64,000 nt of DNA from Clarireedia homoeocarpa. Its lineage: Eukaryota; Ascomycota; Leotiomycetes; Helotiales; Rutstroemiaceae. Position 1 is the stretch's first letter, and each line of letters begins with the position of its first letter. The DNA is taken from positions 132,176-196,175 of the forward strand of contig LNKV01000038.1 in the NCBI GenBank assembly GCA_001465935.1, given 5' to 3'. Below are positions 1 to 12,100 of this stretch, piece by piece. Made by a program: the position numbers and the translations under genes. The notes beneath the pieces were generated by a model that did no database searches, was not told the DNA's origin, and saw only the letters and a program-made list of their open reading frames with translations.

Positions 1-495
1 TTACACGCTTGCGCGTCATACCCCCACTTTGCTGTAGCACGTTTTCGTATATCTCCCTCTCTGGTCGACTTTCTTACACTATTTTTGACAGAGCTGATTT
101 TCAATGTATTTTCTGCGCCTCCCCCATCTTTTATTTTTGGCCCCCAATTGTCACCATATCATATCTACTTTTAGTCCAGGGGTTTCGGGGTGGCTCGGAT
201 GTAGCAGAACACGAGGGGAACGGGGAGGAAGATGCATTCCAAATTCATTCGATTCTCCTATTTTTCTTTCGCCCCCTCCCCTCAATATCAAAATCCCGAC
301 TTTGCTTTTCAAAGTTCCAAAAATGTCCTGTCTTGCTGGGGGTTACGGCATCTTGTATCAACTCTTTTCTCAACTTGCCCTCAATCCAAATCAACTCAAC
401 TTGTATTTACGGCCTACCTTGTTCTGTATTTGTTCGCTCGCAATTCTTCTTTCGTTGCCTTTCTCAGCTATGATTTTCATGTTCTGGGTATTGGG

Positions 496-534
<39 letters not shown>

Positions 535-1034
535 CGTGTGTATCTATCTATCCTCTTTTCGCGCTTGGTTTTTTTGTGGGGGGAGGGGGCTCTCTGTATC
601 TCTGTGATGTGAGATGAAAAATAGGAAGAGATGAATGAGGTCAACGCGTATGTAAACGTTGCATATAATGGGTTGAATGGATGGATGCACGGAGGGATGG
701 GTGAAATCCCGCGAAGCTTTCCATCACCAAAAAGGGGGGCATTCTTCTTGATATGGTTGGTTTTCTTAGGGTAGCTTTCTTTCCTCTTCCATTCAATACA
801 ACTATGAAGAAAGATCTCGTCCGGTCTACGGTCAGGCCAGTATAGTATGTCCAGTGCTGTTATTTGTGTGTACTTTTCGTTGCACCTTCTCAACTAGATA
901 TATCCTTGATTGCAAATAGCCCCTTCGCATTTATTGCAGAGATATGACAAGATCATTACAATGTTCTAGATTTCGGATATCCATCTAAAAGCGCCTAACT
1001 ACATAACAAAACAGCCAACCATCCCACACAAAAC
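1..1034. other. gene-free left edge with (TC)n tract
   Basis: I see no supportable gene here. The stretch lies downstream of the PXA-domain gene (minus strand), so its right part is probably that gene's 3' UTR. A (TC)15 microsatellite occupies about 501-530. The open frames here are proline/serine/leucine-rich translations of pyrimidine-rich DNA and overlap each other in several frames, which argues against coding. Confidence 0.6.
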
Positions 1035-3900
1035 TCAACTTAACCTCTCCGCCCACAGCTCCTCCACCCCTTTCTCCGCCAGTTCCGGAATCAACCTCAC
1101 AACAATAAGTTCCACCACCGCATACAGCAAATGCTTATTACAATAAACGTCTCCAAAAACATCCAGTATATCTTCTACTTCCTTAATATGTCTTTCCTCC
1201 TTCTGCATTTCCAGTACCTTCTTATCCGTCCCGACACCAGTACCCGACCCGAAATAGATATCTCGAACCGGGACCGGGATCAGTGCTAGGATAGCTTCTG
1301 CGCACTTCCGCCGAATGAGAACGGTCTCGGCTGGTGTAGGGGGGGTGCGGGCAGGGGCCAGAGTGTTGTTAGGGAAGAGGGCCAGGCGAGTGGTGCGGAA
1401 GAGAGGGGCTAGAAGGGAGGGGTCGAGTATACGGGTATGAATTTGGTGGGAGAGGATTCTGTGAATTTTTCAAAAATGCATGTGTTAGTGAATATTGCTT
1501 TTTACTCTTATTTCGTCTGAAAATACGGTGTGTGCATGTAATGTACAGATACAATGATGAGACAACGGAATGAGGTCGAGACCGCATAGGCTGATTTTTC
1601 TTTTCGATATTGACTTTCTCGGCCGTTTTTTTTTTTCTCTCTGCATCTGAGATATTTTATTGGTTCTCAATAAACGGAACGAAACGAGAGAGGGGGGAGA
1701 AAATTGATAGCTTTTTCATATTAAGGTACCCCAAACCGCTCGAGCCGGGGTTCAAGCAGAAAGGAGGAAAGGAAAAGGAATGTGAAAATGTTGGATGAAC
1801 GAATGGGGGCCAAGACCCGGAGGGGAAAATGAGCAAAATTCGCCAAATGCAGATCTGTCCAGTTTTGGCAAAAACGGAAGCGGCAATTGACTTGTTTAGA
1901 AGATGCACCTTCTTCGCGGGGAAGGTTTGCGCGACGGCACTGAATGTATGAGATAGGAAATGATGTATGATGTCTAGGTAAGTCTTTTCATTGAGCCGGG
2001 CGCTTAGAGAAGGCTGCCGTAAGGCACGACTCTTTGTTACTACCCCAAACACGAATGGTTTACGAAACAGAAGAGCAAGGGGGTGAAAATTTGTTGGAAG
2101 ACGACTGATGTAAGTATGAAGGATGATTGGATTTCAATAGAAGCCCGCATGATCCCCGTGTGGTGCCGTCTGGAAGAGCTATCATTGCATCCATGAACAG
2201 TCACAAGATGGGGTTACATCGCATTTGAGTGGCTGATGGCTGGGCATCTAGAAATCTGCGGAAGTCACTCCTCATTCGGTTCTTCGCATGCCCCTTGTCA
2301 TGCACGCCGATAACGGGTGGCAGATCCTTGAAAAGTAAATACTGTGCAGCGACTTCGCTTCTGCACGCTGACTGGTATAGTTTAAGGTCAAGTGACCTGA
2401 ATTTCATGCGGTGTGATGTTATTGAATGGTCCGATCTAACTACCGCACTGAAGAAGGGCTGTTATGCGTTTTGCGATAATAAAACGAAGTGATCAATCAG
2501 AAAAAAAGAAAAACTTACTTGTCAATCATGCCGTCTGTGTTTCCGACTTTTCCAGGGCCTGTAATGGCACCCCATTGAAGAAGAGACATTGTGGCGCTCA
2601 GCCATGGCATGCGGGTCTCCATATCTAGTAATGTCGATACGCATGACCATAGCTTCATCGTGAGGATAGGCTGTTTAAATGGAAGAGGTCGACTTCCAGA
2701 TTTTGCTTCCGATTTCATCGGCGGTTCCGAATTATCCTCTCGGGGTGAGGTTGAGCCAGTAATTTTTCCCATATGAGAAATGCGAGACGGCAGTGAAGAT
2801 GAGGTAGCAATTGCTATGATCATGATGCGTATCGCGGCGAAAGCGAGAAACAAATATTGCAGGACTAGCGTGGATGTTTTCTGTATTGTAAGTCCCCAAT
2901 TCGTGGATGTCGTACCTGCTTCGGTGACATCCAATGAATGTGGTATGGGTGCTTCCGGATCTGACATATTATTATGAACTTGACTTTCTGATTCGAGTGG
3001 CCGGTTTTGGATGACCTCAGCGATTTTCATGATGCCCTCCCATAACAACCAGGGCTCACAAGCTTTGCCTCCAATGCCACTGCCCAATATCATTTCAGAA
3101 ATAATCTGCCCAACCAAGGATGTTAAGCAACCATTATCAAGGTCTTCGGTCGGCAGGAGGACAGCTAAAATCCCGTAGACCGTCAATTGTCTATACGCAG
3201 CTTCATTATTAGATTGAGCCTTTTTCGCATCGTCATCGCCTTCCACAGGGACAGGTGACAGGGGCGCACAAGGCCATAGTGAATGGTATACCTGTCGCGG
3301 GTCGACCGTGACTGGCGGGGGATGTAAAGGATAATGTGCCGTCCTATATACTGTTTATATGGGGTTAGCACTTATTCTTAGAGCAGCCCAACGAATATTC
3401 ATACTTCTAACATGTGTATCCAATAAGTCGGGCAGTTCCTCAAATAGCAAGCTTTCCAAGTCGACCTTCCTTAACCTCTGTTCTAGAGCCCTGGTGCAAT
3501 GTGCAATAATCTTCACGATCTCCTCCACAAACACCTGGTCCGGCGTAATCTTTGCATACCAAGAGTTCACAAATTCCCTGATTATGATCGCTATGAATGC
3601 ATAGAGTTGTAGATCAACCTCGTTGCTGCTGGTCAGAGGAGGTAGTATCTCATCGATCGGGGCCGGAGTACTGCGACCTTTGTCACTTAGATGCGAGCAC
3701 AATGTACGTCGGATGAAGAGTAGCGTAGAACGATCAGAAACAGCATCTGCGGGCGCCGTGCGACGGTTCGAACCGGCTGGGGTGTTTGATCGTAAAGGAG
3801 GATTTGGCGTAGACGTTACTTGAGCGGTGTTGGGAGTATTCGCGATCGCATGGGATTTGGAGCGAGGCTGGAAAGGTGCGCGAACAGGTACGCCAGCCAT
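1035..3900 (-). CDS. PXA-domain membrane protein, 3 exons
   Basis: Predicted protein of 583 aa. Exons run on the minus strand at 3405-3900, 2519-3350 and 1035-1458. The summed length of 1752 nt is exactly 584 codons. Intron 1 (3351-3404, 54 nt) has GTATGA, GCTAAC and CAG signals. Intron 2 (1459-2518) is 1,060 nt, with GTAAGT, CACTAAC and CAG. The PXA (phox-associated) domain spans roughly residues 60-400. Its hallmark stretch HYPLHP is read across the first splice junction and is followed by DPRQVYHSLWP. A hydrophobic helix (LVLQYLFLAFAAIRIMIIAI) lies inside the domain. The family includes sorting-nexin relatives and stand-alone PXA proteins linked to endosomal or ER membranes. No PX or RGS domain follows, so this is the stand-alone fungal type. 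The start is the ATG at 3900. The exact role is unknown. Confidence 0.85.
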
Positions 3901-4329
3901 TACTCGGAGCGACGTGAAGTCCGCAGACTCATGGCGATATACTGCTGGTCTGGTGATTGTTATTATGACGACGACGATGCTTGTGGAGAAAGCTGTGCGT
4001 TTTGAGGTGGGCTGAATGCAGGTATCTTAGGCTAGTACGGATAGGGTGTCACAGTGCTATAAATACAGACTACATACCTAATTTAGTGAACATCAAATGT
4101 GTTCAACGAGATACTGAGATGGAATTCATCTTAACATACAATTATGTAGAGAGCTGGAAAATTGGATGGAAGTTCTTAAGAAACTCAAGTGAGTGCAATA
4201 AATACTCGGAAATCCATTTACTTGATCATTGCGGTCATGATTGTCGTGGCCAGTTCCAAATTCAGAAGAGCTACCTTGACCTAACTTCTGGGCCAGTCGT
4301 CATCTTTGATAGCTAGAGGTATTCAAATG

Positions 4330-5080
4330 CCTGTCACTTGTTCCAGTACATCTGTATGAGCTTCAGGGCCAGTGGCTTGATCTTAAACTCCGTCACCTTG
4401 GGATTGTGGTTGATCGAAGATGATTGCGCGGGTGCACTTGGACGTCGCAGCTTCCTCTTTCCTTTTGTCGCAGGGCTCGTCGCTTCTCACATTGTTTCTG
4501 CTTGACAAGGCGCTCGAGTGTCTTGTGAGCCACCTTATTACTGAGTCTCTAAAGCTTGACTGTTGCCGGCGGCAGAGCTTGCCCGCTTTTCCTTGCTTGA
4601 TTGATTATGGCCTTGCTCTTGAGGTCCGCCTCGAACTTCAATTCCCTTTCGACTACAGTCTGTTTTCTTTCAGAGGCTAGGTTGGTTGTCGATTTTGAAA
4701 TCACCTTCGATGGCCTAGACTCGTGCAAGTATCCCTTGAATCGGCTGAGTCTGCTTTTTTATTCTTAAATCCAAGTTCGCTACCTTTTTCGGTTTCACAA
4801 TGAAGTTATCAAGCATGCTTGATTTCTCTTTGCTTAATGATGAGGTTCGGGTGTCTCATGACGCCAAAGCATAGTCACTCAGCCATACGGATTGAGAAAG
4901 CCAATTGTCAGGTGAAAATCCTAAATCTGCCTGATAGTGAAGAGCAAGTTGAACGTTTTTGGGACTAAGAATATTTCAAAGACGAGAAGAAGCTAAAGGA
5001 GAGAAGAGCCCAAAGGGAAGAAGAACCTAAGGAGAAGAAGAACCTAAAGAGAAGAAGAAGCTAGATCTGCACCAGAAATA
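4330..5080 (-). pseudogene. decayed coding relic, possibly from a mobile element
   Basis: On the minus strand several short peptides with coding-like composition follow one another but sit in different frames and are cut by stops. Examples are NFIVKPKKVANLDLRIKK (about 4740-4800), TVVERELKFEADLKSK then INQARKSGQALPPATVK (about 4550-4680), KTLERLVKQKQCEKRR (about 4470-4525) and VTEFKIKPLALKLIQMYW (about 4330-4400). At 4861-5076 the plus strand instead gives KEKK/REEE-rich peptides from purine-rich repeats. Lysine/arginine-rich tails of this kind occur at the ends of fungal DDE transposases, but I see no catalytic motif or terminal repeats. The mobile-element origin is inference. Confidence 0.35.
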
Positions 5081-5727
5081 ACCCTCATGCAAGTAGTTCT
5101 GTGGCCATCGAGCAGCTTTTTCCTTGCGACACCAGGCAGAGATACTGCCATGTATCACAAAAAAGCCTTCATTGCCACTAGAGTATAACCACAACACACA
5201 AAACCGTCAAAAGCCTTGCATCTAGAAGATGAAGACCAAATCCATACCATCTCGTGCGCATGGTTGGCGAATCCAAAATAACTAAGTGTCACTATGAATC
5301 AATCTACCTCACTTCCTTTCTCGTCGTGATCCGAATCCAAACCAAACTCCCCATCTATCACCAAATCTCACCTCCTCAACCCCTCCCGGGCTTGGCCCCT
5401 CCCCTCCGCTTCCCTTTCCACCATATCTCCCCTCCCATTACAACCGCACACATCCAGCTCCTAAACAACCTACCCCAATCCCAAAAACCCTCCATCCATC
5501 CATCCGTTCATACATACTATACTCACTTAACAATCAACCTATCTCCGCCCCGCCTCCCCTCCCCTCAAACACCTCAAACCATCCCAAACCCAGAATAAAT
5601 AATACAACCCGACTCAAAGATGATTAATCCAATCTATAGAGCCTCCCCTCCCCTTCTCTCCCCTCCTCCCCTTCCCTTCTCTCCCCTCCTCCCCTCCCCT
5701 TCTCTCCCCTCCTCCCCTTCCCTTCTC

Positions 5728-6038
5728 NNNNNNNNNNNNNNNNNNNNNNNNNNNNNNNNNNNNNNNNNNNNNNNNNNNNNNNNNNNNNNNNNNNNNNNNN
5801 NNNNNNNNNNNNNNNNNNNNNNNNNNNNNNNNNNNNNNNNNNNNNNNNNNNNNNNNNNNNNNNNNNNNNNNNNNNNNNNNNNNNNNNNNNNNNNNNNNNN
5901 NNNNNNNNNNNNNNNNNNNNNNNNNNNNNNNNNNNNNNNNNNNNNNNNNNNNNNNNNNNNNNNNNNNNNNNNNNNNNNNNNNNNNNNNNNNNNNNNNNNN
6001 NNNNNNNNNNNNNNNNNNNNNNNNNNNNNNNNNNNNNN
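5728..6038. other. assembly gap (311 N)
   Basis: A run of N is flanked on the left by repeated CCCCTCCCCTTCCCTTCTCTCC-type pyrimidine sequence and on the right by a C-rich stretch. The flanks suggest that the assembly stopped in a long polypyrimidine low-complexity tract. The true gap length is unknown. Confidence 0.98.
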
Positions 6039-6451
6039 CCCCCCCACTCCTTCCCACCCCTCCTCCTTCTCCCAGAGAACCAACCTCATACCCGTTTCTA
6101 AATCTTTCTTTCTTGATCAATCGATCGATCGATTGCCGTAAACCACCACCTCCTCCCTCTCCAGTATACATATATCCACAACACAGCACAGCACAGCAAA
6201 GCACAGCACAATAATCATAACATACACTATATATAATTAATGAATTAACTAGCTAGCTAGGTGAAGTTACAATCTCATCTCATCGCATCTCAATACAGTA
6301 AAATTTGTGCATTCAGCATAAGTTAACTTAGATATATATAGAGAGATATACAACATATCTGCTTCCCATTCATTCATCTCCGATTTTTCTTCCAGACTAC
6401 AGTATATCGACCGAGTGAGTGAGTGAGGAAGTACCTACCGAATCTCATTCC

Positions 6452-6453
<2 letters not shown>

Positions 6454-6487
<34 letters not shown>

Positions 6488-6526
6488 TGCCTCCAGCGTT
6501 TACAGTCACCGTTTAGTTTAAGCAAA

Positions 6527-6558
<32 letters not shown>

Positions 6559-6560
6559 TT
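6454..6560. repeat. (AG)n and (CACTTT)5 microsatellites
   Basis: A perfect AG dinucleotide run of about 30 nt ends at 6483. Five tandem copies of the hexamer CACTTT fill 6531-6560. Both lie in the presumed 3' flank of the F-box gene and are non-coding. Confidence 0.9.
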
Positions 6561-7034
6561 CCCTCCCAGACTCTGTGTAGATAGATCAAGGTATAGGTAT
6601 ATATATATGTATATACATATCAAACAATATAAATTCACCCTTTCATCCCCACCCAACACCGCATAAATCTATATAGTTATCCTAAACTAAACTACATCAG
6701 GGCAATTCCCAACCCCATAAAAATGATCGTAATAGCTAAGAGCCGTAGAAGCTAAGACGTAGCATTCATCTACTGAACAAGAAAAACAAACGCCATCTAA
6801 GCATGAATACGTCAAGGCAAGGCAAAAGATGTCCATGAACAAACAACTTTTCCTTGTGACCGATCCATTCCAAATCCCATAACCAACCGAACCCCAATCA
6901 CCTAAAACCTCCCAAAAAATCTCAACACATGATGCCATTGGTCTGTTGCGCCGAACATCTTATGATATGTCAATACTCAGTATTGACAAGCTGTTGTAAC
7001 TCCCTAGCCCCCGTGTTTATATCCACACTCACAT

Positions 7035-9131
7035 TCACATAACAAAGCAGCCATTACTCCTAGCTCTTCGTCGTCTGCCCGCACCGCCAACAGCCATACC
7101 GCCTTCCTCCTCATCCGCATGCATCATCTGCGCCTCCCTAGCCCGTCTACGTCTCCTTCGAATACCTGCACCACCAATTCCAGCCTCCTCATTCGCCATC
7201 ATATACTCGACCCATTTCCTCTCCAACCGCCCTGCGGCAGGAAGGTCTCCCCTAAGTACGCGCTTCGTATGTTCGTCAACTGTCAATTGCCAACCGTAGA
7301 AGCACTTCAGACCAATAACTTCGGTAGGATATGTGACTTCATGACCATTGGATGGTTTTTTGACTTCCGAGTTTCTGGACAGCACTTCTCGAATACCGGT
7401 CCATGTTACGTTTTGGCAATCATAGACAACCATTCGTAGACCGGTTCTGGGACGTGATCGTTGATTTGTAGTACGTGAGGAGCGTGTGCGAACCATAGCT
7501 GCGGCTTCAGCAAGAACTAGGTCACTGATTTTTGTGTTGTCCATGTCGATACTCTGAAGACCTGTGCAAGCTCGAATAACTGGAAGCATGCCAGTATCTC
7601 CCAAATTCTCGCAATAGCTGATGGAAAGATGTTGAAGAATCGGTGCAAAAGGGGCTTTGGCAAGATGATCTGATAATAAATCATTGGTGAGTTGATTAAG
7701 TTCCTCCAAATCCAGGTGGGTGAGACGCGGGGTTGTGGCCAGAACGGATTCGAGAGCGTTGTCTGTGAGATTGACACATCCACTTAACCGGAGACCTTCC
7801 AAATATGGCACTAGGTGTGCAAGAGATTTAACACCCACGCTTGTCAATCGTGTGCAACGACTGAGGTCCAAGTGTCGAAGACGACGGTTTGGAACCATAG
7901 GCACATCAGTAAGAATATCAAGTTCAGGGTCTTGACCGAAGATCATGGTCTGAAGAGCTTGATCCGTGATGTCAACGCAACCGCTAAGAACGAGTCGTTC
8001 AAGCCCATTGGTTTCAAAAATATCTTGGGCAAGCTCCAAGTTGTCGAAACCTCTAATTTCTCCAGCGCGAAGATCCTTTAGCTTTGTGCAGCCTTGAACC
8101 ACAACCCGTATACCATGTGCATCCATATGAGTACACCAAGACACATTGAACATCTCAAGATGCGGACACGATTGCGCGATGATCTTGCAAGTTCCATTTG
8201 TAACAGCAGATAATCCGGTGAGGTTAAGGTTGGCCAATCTCTCGTTCGTCTTCAAAAGGTTGTGCAGAGTCGATCGCTGGAGGTTTCGGCATCCTTCGAG
8301 AGTTGCATTTATAAGATTTCGACATGCCTTGACAACCACTTCTGCTCGTTTGAAATGTTCAACTTGGACACAACCACGGAGATTTAGATCTTTCACGAAC
8401 GGCCCTGCCGACACAATGATTTTCGCTAGGGATTCTGCGGGGATGTCGGTATAGAACTCAGACGCATCGAAGCAGGTCCAGAGTTGACCATCGAAGCATG
8501 TTTGGTGGAAATCCTTGGATACAATGGAAGCGCGTACCAATTCCTTGGGTTTGAGGAACGCAAAAATGTGCAACTTTATTTCATGCGGCATTTCTGCCCA
8601 GAAATCGAAGTTCTTCCGCCTCTGTCGCTTAGGAGTAGTTATCGGTAAAGCAAAATAATCTTCCAAAATCTCTGGAATGACAGAGTCTGGTGTTTCGGCA
8701 GTGGGTGGGAGTCTAAGATCTGGTGGAAGAGTGCTTACTCCTGCACTCGCCATGGCCTCCTTCTCTAGACGTCGAATAGCGATATGACGATACGCCGGAT
8801 CATAATATGGCGTGTCAGCACCGGGTGTAGATGGCATTGACGTCGGCGCAGTTGAATAACCCCCACTGGCCGACTGCGAGGAAGAACTCTCCTGAGTTAC
8901 TGCAGGATTAGCAGATGCTAAGCTCACACACGAAAGTGTACTTCTGCTACCATATGGACTGCTGCTCGCCCTCTTCCGACCCAATTGTGCAAGTGTAGGC
9001 GAGGAAGATATCCTCTGAAGCCATTTTCCTTTGAGCTTCATAGGTCGTTCAGTTTGGACTGGCTCCGACTGTTCCAAAGTTGCTGGCACAGCCATGCCGG
9101 CCTCCACCGTGCCAGTTATAGCAGCTGCCAT
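7035..9131 (-). CDS. F-box/leucine-rich-repeat protein with C-terminal CaaX box
   Basis: Single-exon gene of 698 aa, starting at the ATG at 9131 (upstream in-frame sequence lacks a better ATG). A serine-rich N-terminus of about 150 residues precedes an F-box at about residues 180-225 (WAEMPHEIKLHIFAFLKPKE, with bulky residues at the Skp1-contact positions). RNI-type leucine-rich repeats of the cysteine-containing class follow to about residue 560 (units such as LNLRGC, LDLSRC and LRLSGCVNLTD). F-box/LRR proteins are the substrate-selecting subunits of SCF ubiquitin ligases, and this one resembles fungal Pof2-type proteins. Two arginine-rich blocks lie in the last 60 residues. The protein ends RRRRARSNGCFVM, a polybasic patch followed by CFVM, a match to the farnesylation consensus. 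Membrane tethering is therefore predicted. The substrate is unknown. Confidence 0.9.
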   Translation of the reverse strand: MAAAITGTVEAGMAVPATLEQSEPVQTERPMKLKGKWLQRISSSPTLAQLGRKRASSSPYGSRSTLSCVSLASANPAVTQESSSSQSASGGYSTAPTSMPSTPGADTPYYDPAYRHIAIRRLEKEAMASAGVSTLPPDLRLPPTAETPDSVIPEILEDYFALPITTPKRQRRKNFDFWAEMPHEIKLHIFAFLKPKELVRASIVSKDFHQTCFDGQLWTCFDASEFYTDIPAESLAKIIVSAGPFVKDLNLRGCVQVEHFKRAEVVVKACRNLINATLEGCRNLQRSTLHNLLKTNERLANLNLTGLSAVTNGTCKIIAQSCPHLEMFNVSWCTHMDAHGIRVVVQGCTKLKDLRAGEIRGFDNLELAQDIFETNGLERLVLSGCVDITDQALQTMIFGQDPELDILTDVPMVPNRRLRHLDLSRCTRLTSVGVKSLAHLVPYLEGLRLSGCVNLTDNALESVLATTPRLTHLDLEELNQLTNDLLSDHLAKAPFAPILQHLSISYCENLGDTGMLPVIRACTGLQSIDMDNTKISDLVLAEAAAMVRTRSSRTTNQRSRPRTGLRMVVYDCQNVTWTGIREVLSRNSEVKKPSNGHEVTYPTEVIGLKCFYGWQLTVDEHTKRVLRGDLPAAGRLERKWVEYMMANEEAGIGGAGIRRRRRRAREAQMMHADEEEGGMAVGGAGRRRRARSNGCFVM

Positions 9132-12100
9132 GACGATATTCTCGCTCGATAATGCGTGCCAGGTCCGTTGCGCAAGTGACCGAGTCGATAGATAAGGATA
9201 TACAATCAAGGTGCGGGACCCTGAGTCGAATTCACCAATGTCTTAGATGACCATAACCATACCACACACACCAAACCAAGCTCATATATGTCGCGATCAA
9301 TCTATTCGCTAGGGGTGGCAAGGCCACGGCGATTTATTTTGGGAGATAACGAAGATAGCCGAGTTCTTTGTCCTCTTGACTAAGTCCAGCGGTGCGTTTT
9401 GTCTTGTCGGGTGTGCAACGAAGGTGGGATGAATAGACGGTCCGTCACAAGGAAGTCGTCTAAAGTTTACTGTTCTTAACCGTCAATGGCAATTCCATCT
9501 CGAATCATGTCTCGGCCGGTACTCAGATGATTAAAGGAGATAAAAGGGTCGTATTGATGCAAATCCGATGCGAGCAAAGACATGGAAGCCGTGTAGGAGA
9601 AAGAAGACACTCACCACTTGACAATGGGCAAACAAGACAAATGGATGGGTGCGAGTGGACAATTCGAAGTGGAGGGTGGAGGAAAGTCTTATCGTTATCG
9701 AGAAAAAAAGCGCGACAGGGATTGTTATCGCACATGAACAGATGGAATCAGAAGGGAGAGGTCATAGGACGCTCAGCTGTATGAGCACGCGACGACAGTG
9801 TAGGAGGAAAAGATTGGAAAGTTCAAAGAAGTCGAAGATATGAAGATATGAAGTCTTGGAGTCTTGGAGTCTTGGAGTCTTGGAGAAGGGCCAAGGTGGT
9901 GTAGGGCCAACATGGGATGGGATTGATTGAAGGCACGGGAAATCGGTAGGAACGGCCTTTGAACTCCCAATGCTGGTTCAGACAGGTACAGGGCAGGGCA
10001 CAGGGGGTTCCGCTGAGCACTAGAGCAGTATTACCTCCCACTCCTACCTAGACTGGCAATACAAGCACGACTAGAGACTGGCAATACAAGCACGACTAGA
10101 CTGGCAATCCAAGCACTACCTCGTACAGGATGAATGTTACGAGATCCCAAGAATCGTGAGATTTAAACCCCTAAATACCCAAGGTCCGGGACGGGCGACG
10201 GGTCAATCAGTCGTTGTTCTCATTCGTTGCTGCGAAGAATGCTTTCCTCTTTCCGTCCTACGCTCTGCTCGTCTGTCGGGCTTGCATTGAGCCATTGAGC
10301 CATTCACCCTAGAAGCTGATAGCGAACAGTTCCTTCTCTTCCCCCCCCCCCCCCCCCCCCCCCAATCGCTTTTCTTCTTCCGTTGTCAGCGGAGGCAAGG
10401 GTGGGGTCGAGCGGCCATTTTCACGGGTTAGCACGACTTTAGAGCATTTGTGCTCGGTTTGACCGACCTGTGAAATCGCCTTTGCTTGCTGATCGTCCGT
10501 GGCTGAGCAAGCTTGGTCGGCCAAGTTGCTGAGATATCGAAACACCAGTCGGTCTGCTTAGAAGTCATCTTCTCCCTTTTAATGTAAGATCGGCAGCAGG
10601 TGTGCACGGGTTTGCAGTAAGTAACCCAACCTTAGCCCTTAGCTCTTAGCCCTCAGCCCCTAGCATCTACTTGGGCTCGTCGTACACTGGTGCTATGTAG
10701 AAGTACGTAGTATTTCATCTTACTGCAAGACCATGCCGCCATTTTCCTCGATGGACCCTGATTCTGCGTACAGATACTGCAACAAAGTCGTGGAAGATCT
10801 ACGGAGGTACTTGTTCTGTGCCTGGATCCAAGTGCAACCTTTGATAACGGGGCTCCGGAGTCTCGTATCTTGGAGCTTGTGAATTCTCCAGAAAAATACG
10901 AGTAGTGCGGGGAATTACGAGTACAGACAGTATGGAGAAGAGTTTGTCCGGGGCGGCCACATGGCTTTTTCCTGTCCACAAGCCGAGGAAGATGGTGAAT
11001 ATCAATTGGTGGGAATGCTCGCATCGGACTTACGAGCTCCCTCCCACTTTAGAGTCTAGACATTAACTTGGGCCATATCATTGTGCTTGTCGTCTTGAGT
11101 AGGCAATTGGCATTCTTGAATCTACTTGTATATCACCCTGTGACACCCAATAATCTCACCAAGAACCACCACAGCACATCAAGCGACAGCTATTACGGGA
11201 GCTGAACGCGCTTGAACCGGCCTTCACCACAGGATGTAACATTGAGACATGTATAACACTGCGTTTCTACGAAGTATGCTGGGGGAACACCACATCAACT
11301 CGGTCCTAACAGGAGTTGGAGGCTGTAACCGAGTAAGCTCAGGATGGGTTCTTGGATGTCTGAAAATATCGACGCAAATGTAAAGATATTTTTATTTCCC
11401 TGTTTTGAATATACCTTCATGCCGCGAGATGAGGACAATCATAAGTGTCTCATGCTGAATTTTTGTAGTTAGTTGTCGAGGAGCAGCAGAGAGAGCTTAG
11501 ACTAGCCATCTCGACATAAGATATTTGGGGAATAAAACAAGTAAAAGGGGAAGGGTCAGAGGGCCAGAGGGCAAAGGCGTCGTTCGTGCATGACACATTC
11601 TGCCAGCACCCTATGTGCTGGATGTAAGAGCACAACACAAACCTACCAAGCTAGGTGTGGTACCGAATGGCTAGGTGCAGTCGGCAGCAGCAGTAGCTCG
11701 AGCCAGATGACACAAGGACGATTGAACGGCTTCGACGACCTGTGCTTGTGAACACTATGGAGAACGCTATGGAGCATAGAGCAGAAGCCTTTACACAACT
11801 TTCCGCCGATAATAGTTCTACAGTCAGTCCACCACGGAGATGCAACAACTGTAGAGAGTACGCAAAATATCTCCGTAAGATGCTCACGCTTTTTGCGTAA
11901 TCTTCTCTGATTCGGCGGTGGCGTAACGGCCCCAAGAACCGAGTTCTCATCTGCGGTGCTACGATGACCCATGCCGTCGCCCGGGGGAATCATGGGAAGC
12001 TTTAGTATCCACGTGTACTTTGGGGGAGTATGCAAATCAATGATACATAAATTGAAGTATGGCAGAAGAGCTTCCCTCGGTCGGTGTCCATTAGATGTTC

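Larger units (their letters stand above)
3901..7034. other. gene-poor region with relic, gap and microsatellites
   Basis: No intact gene is visible. The left part is the probable promoter of the PXA gene. A decayed coding relic (separate entry) occupies about 4330-5080. From about 5340 to 5727 the plus strand is strongly C/T-rich and runs into the assembly gap. Beyond the gap are short palindromic runs (GATCAATCGATCGATCGATTG near 6115, AGCTAGCTAGCTAG near 6248), (AG)n at about 6454-6483, (CACTTT)5 at 6531-6560 and AT repeats near 6600. The part next to 7035 is the likely 3' UTR of the F-box gene. Confidence 0.6.

Noticed and set aside
9..612. Three overlapping plus-strand open frames of 126-167 codons
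   Set aside because: They are mutually overlapping translations of pyrimidine-rich DNA, contain a (TC)n artefact (SLSLSLS) and show no domain.
3745..3790. GGTTCGAACC resembling a tRNA B-box
   Set aside because: It lies in the coding exon of the PXA gene and no cloverleaf or A-box is found around it.
5614..6204. Long open frames across the gap
   Set aside because: They are mostly N and low-complexity Pro/Ser or Gly/Arg translation.
11643..12035. 130-codon minus-strand frame in the F-box/PAS-kinase gap
   Set aside because: It has no recognisable motif, another frame overlaps it, and the region lacks splice-consistent neighbours.
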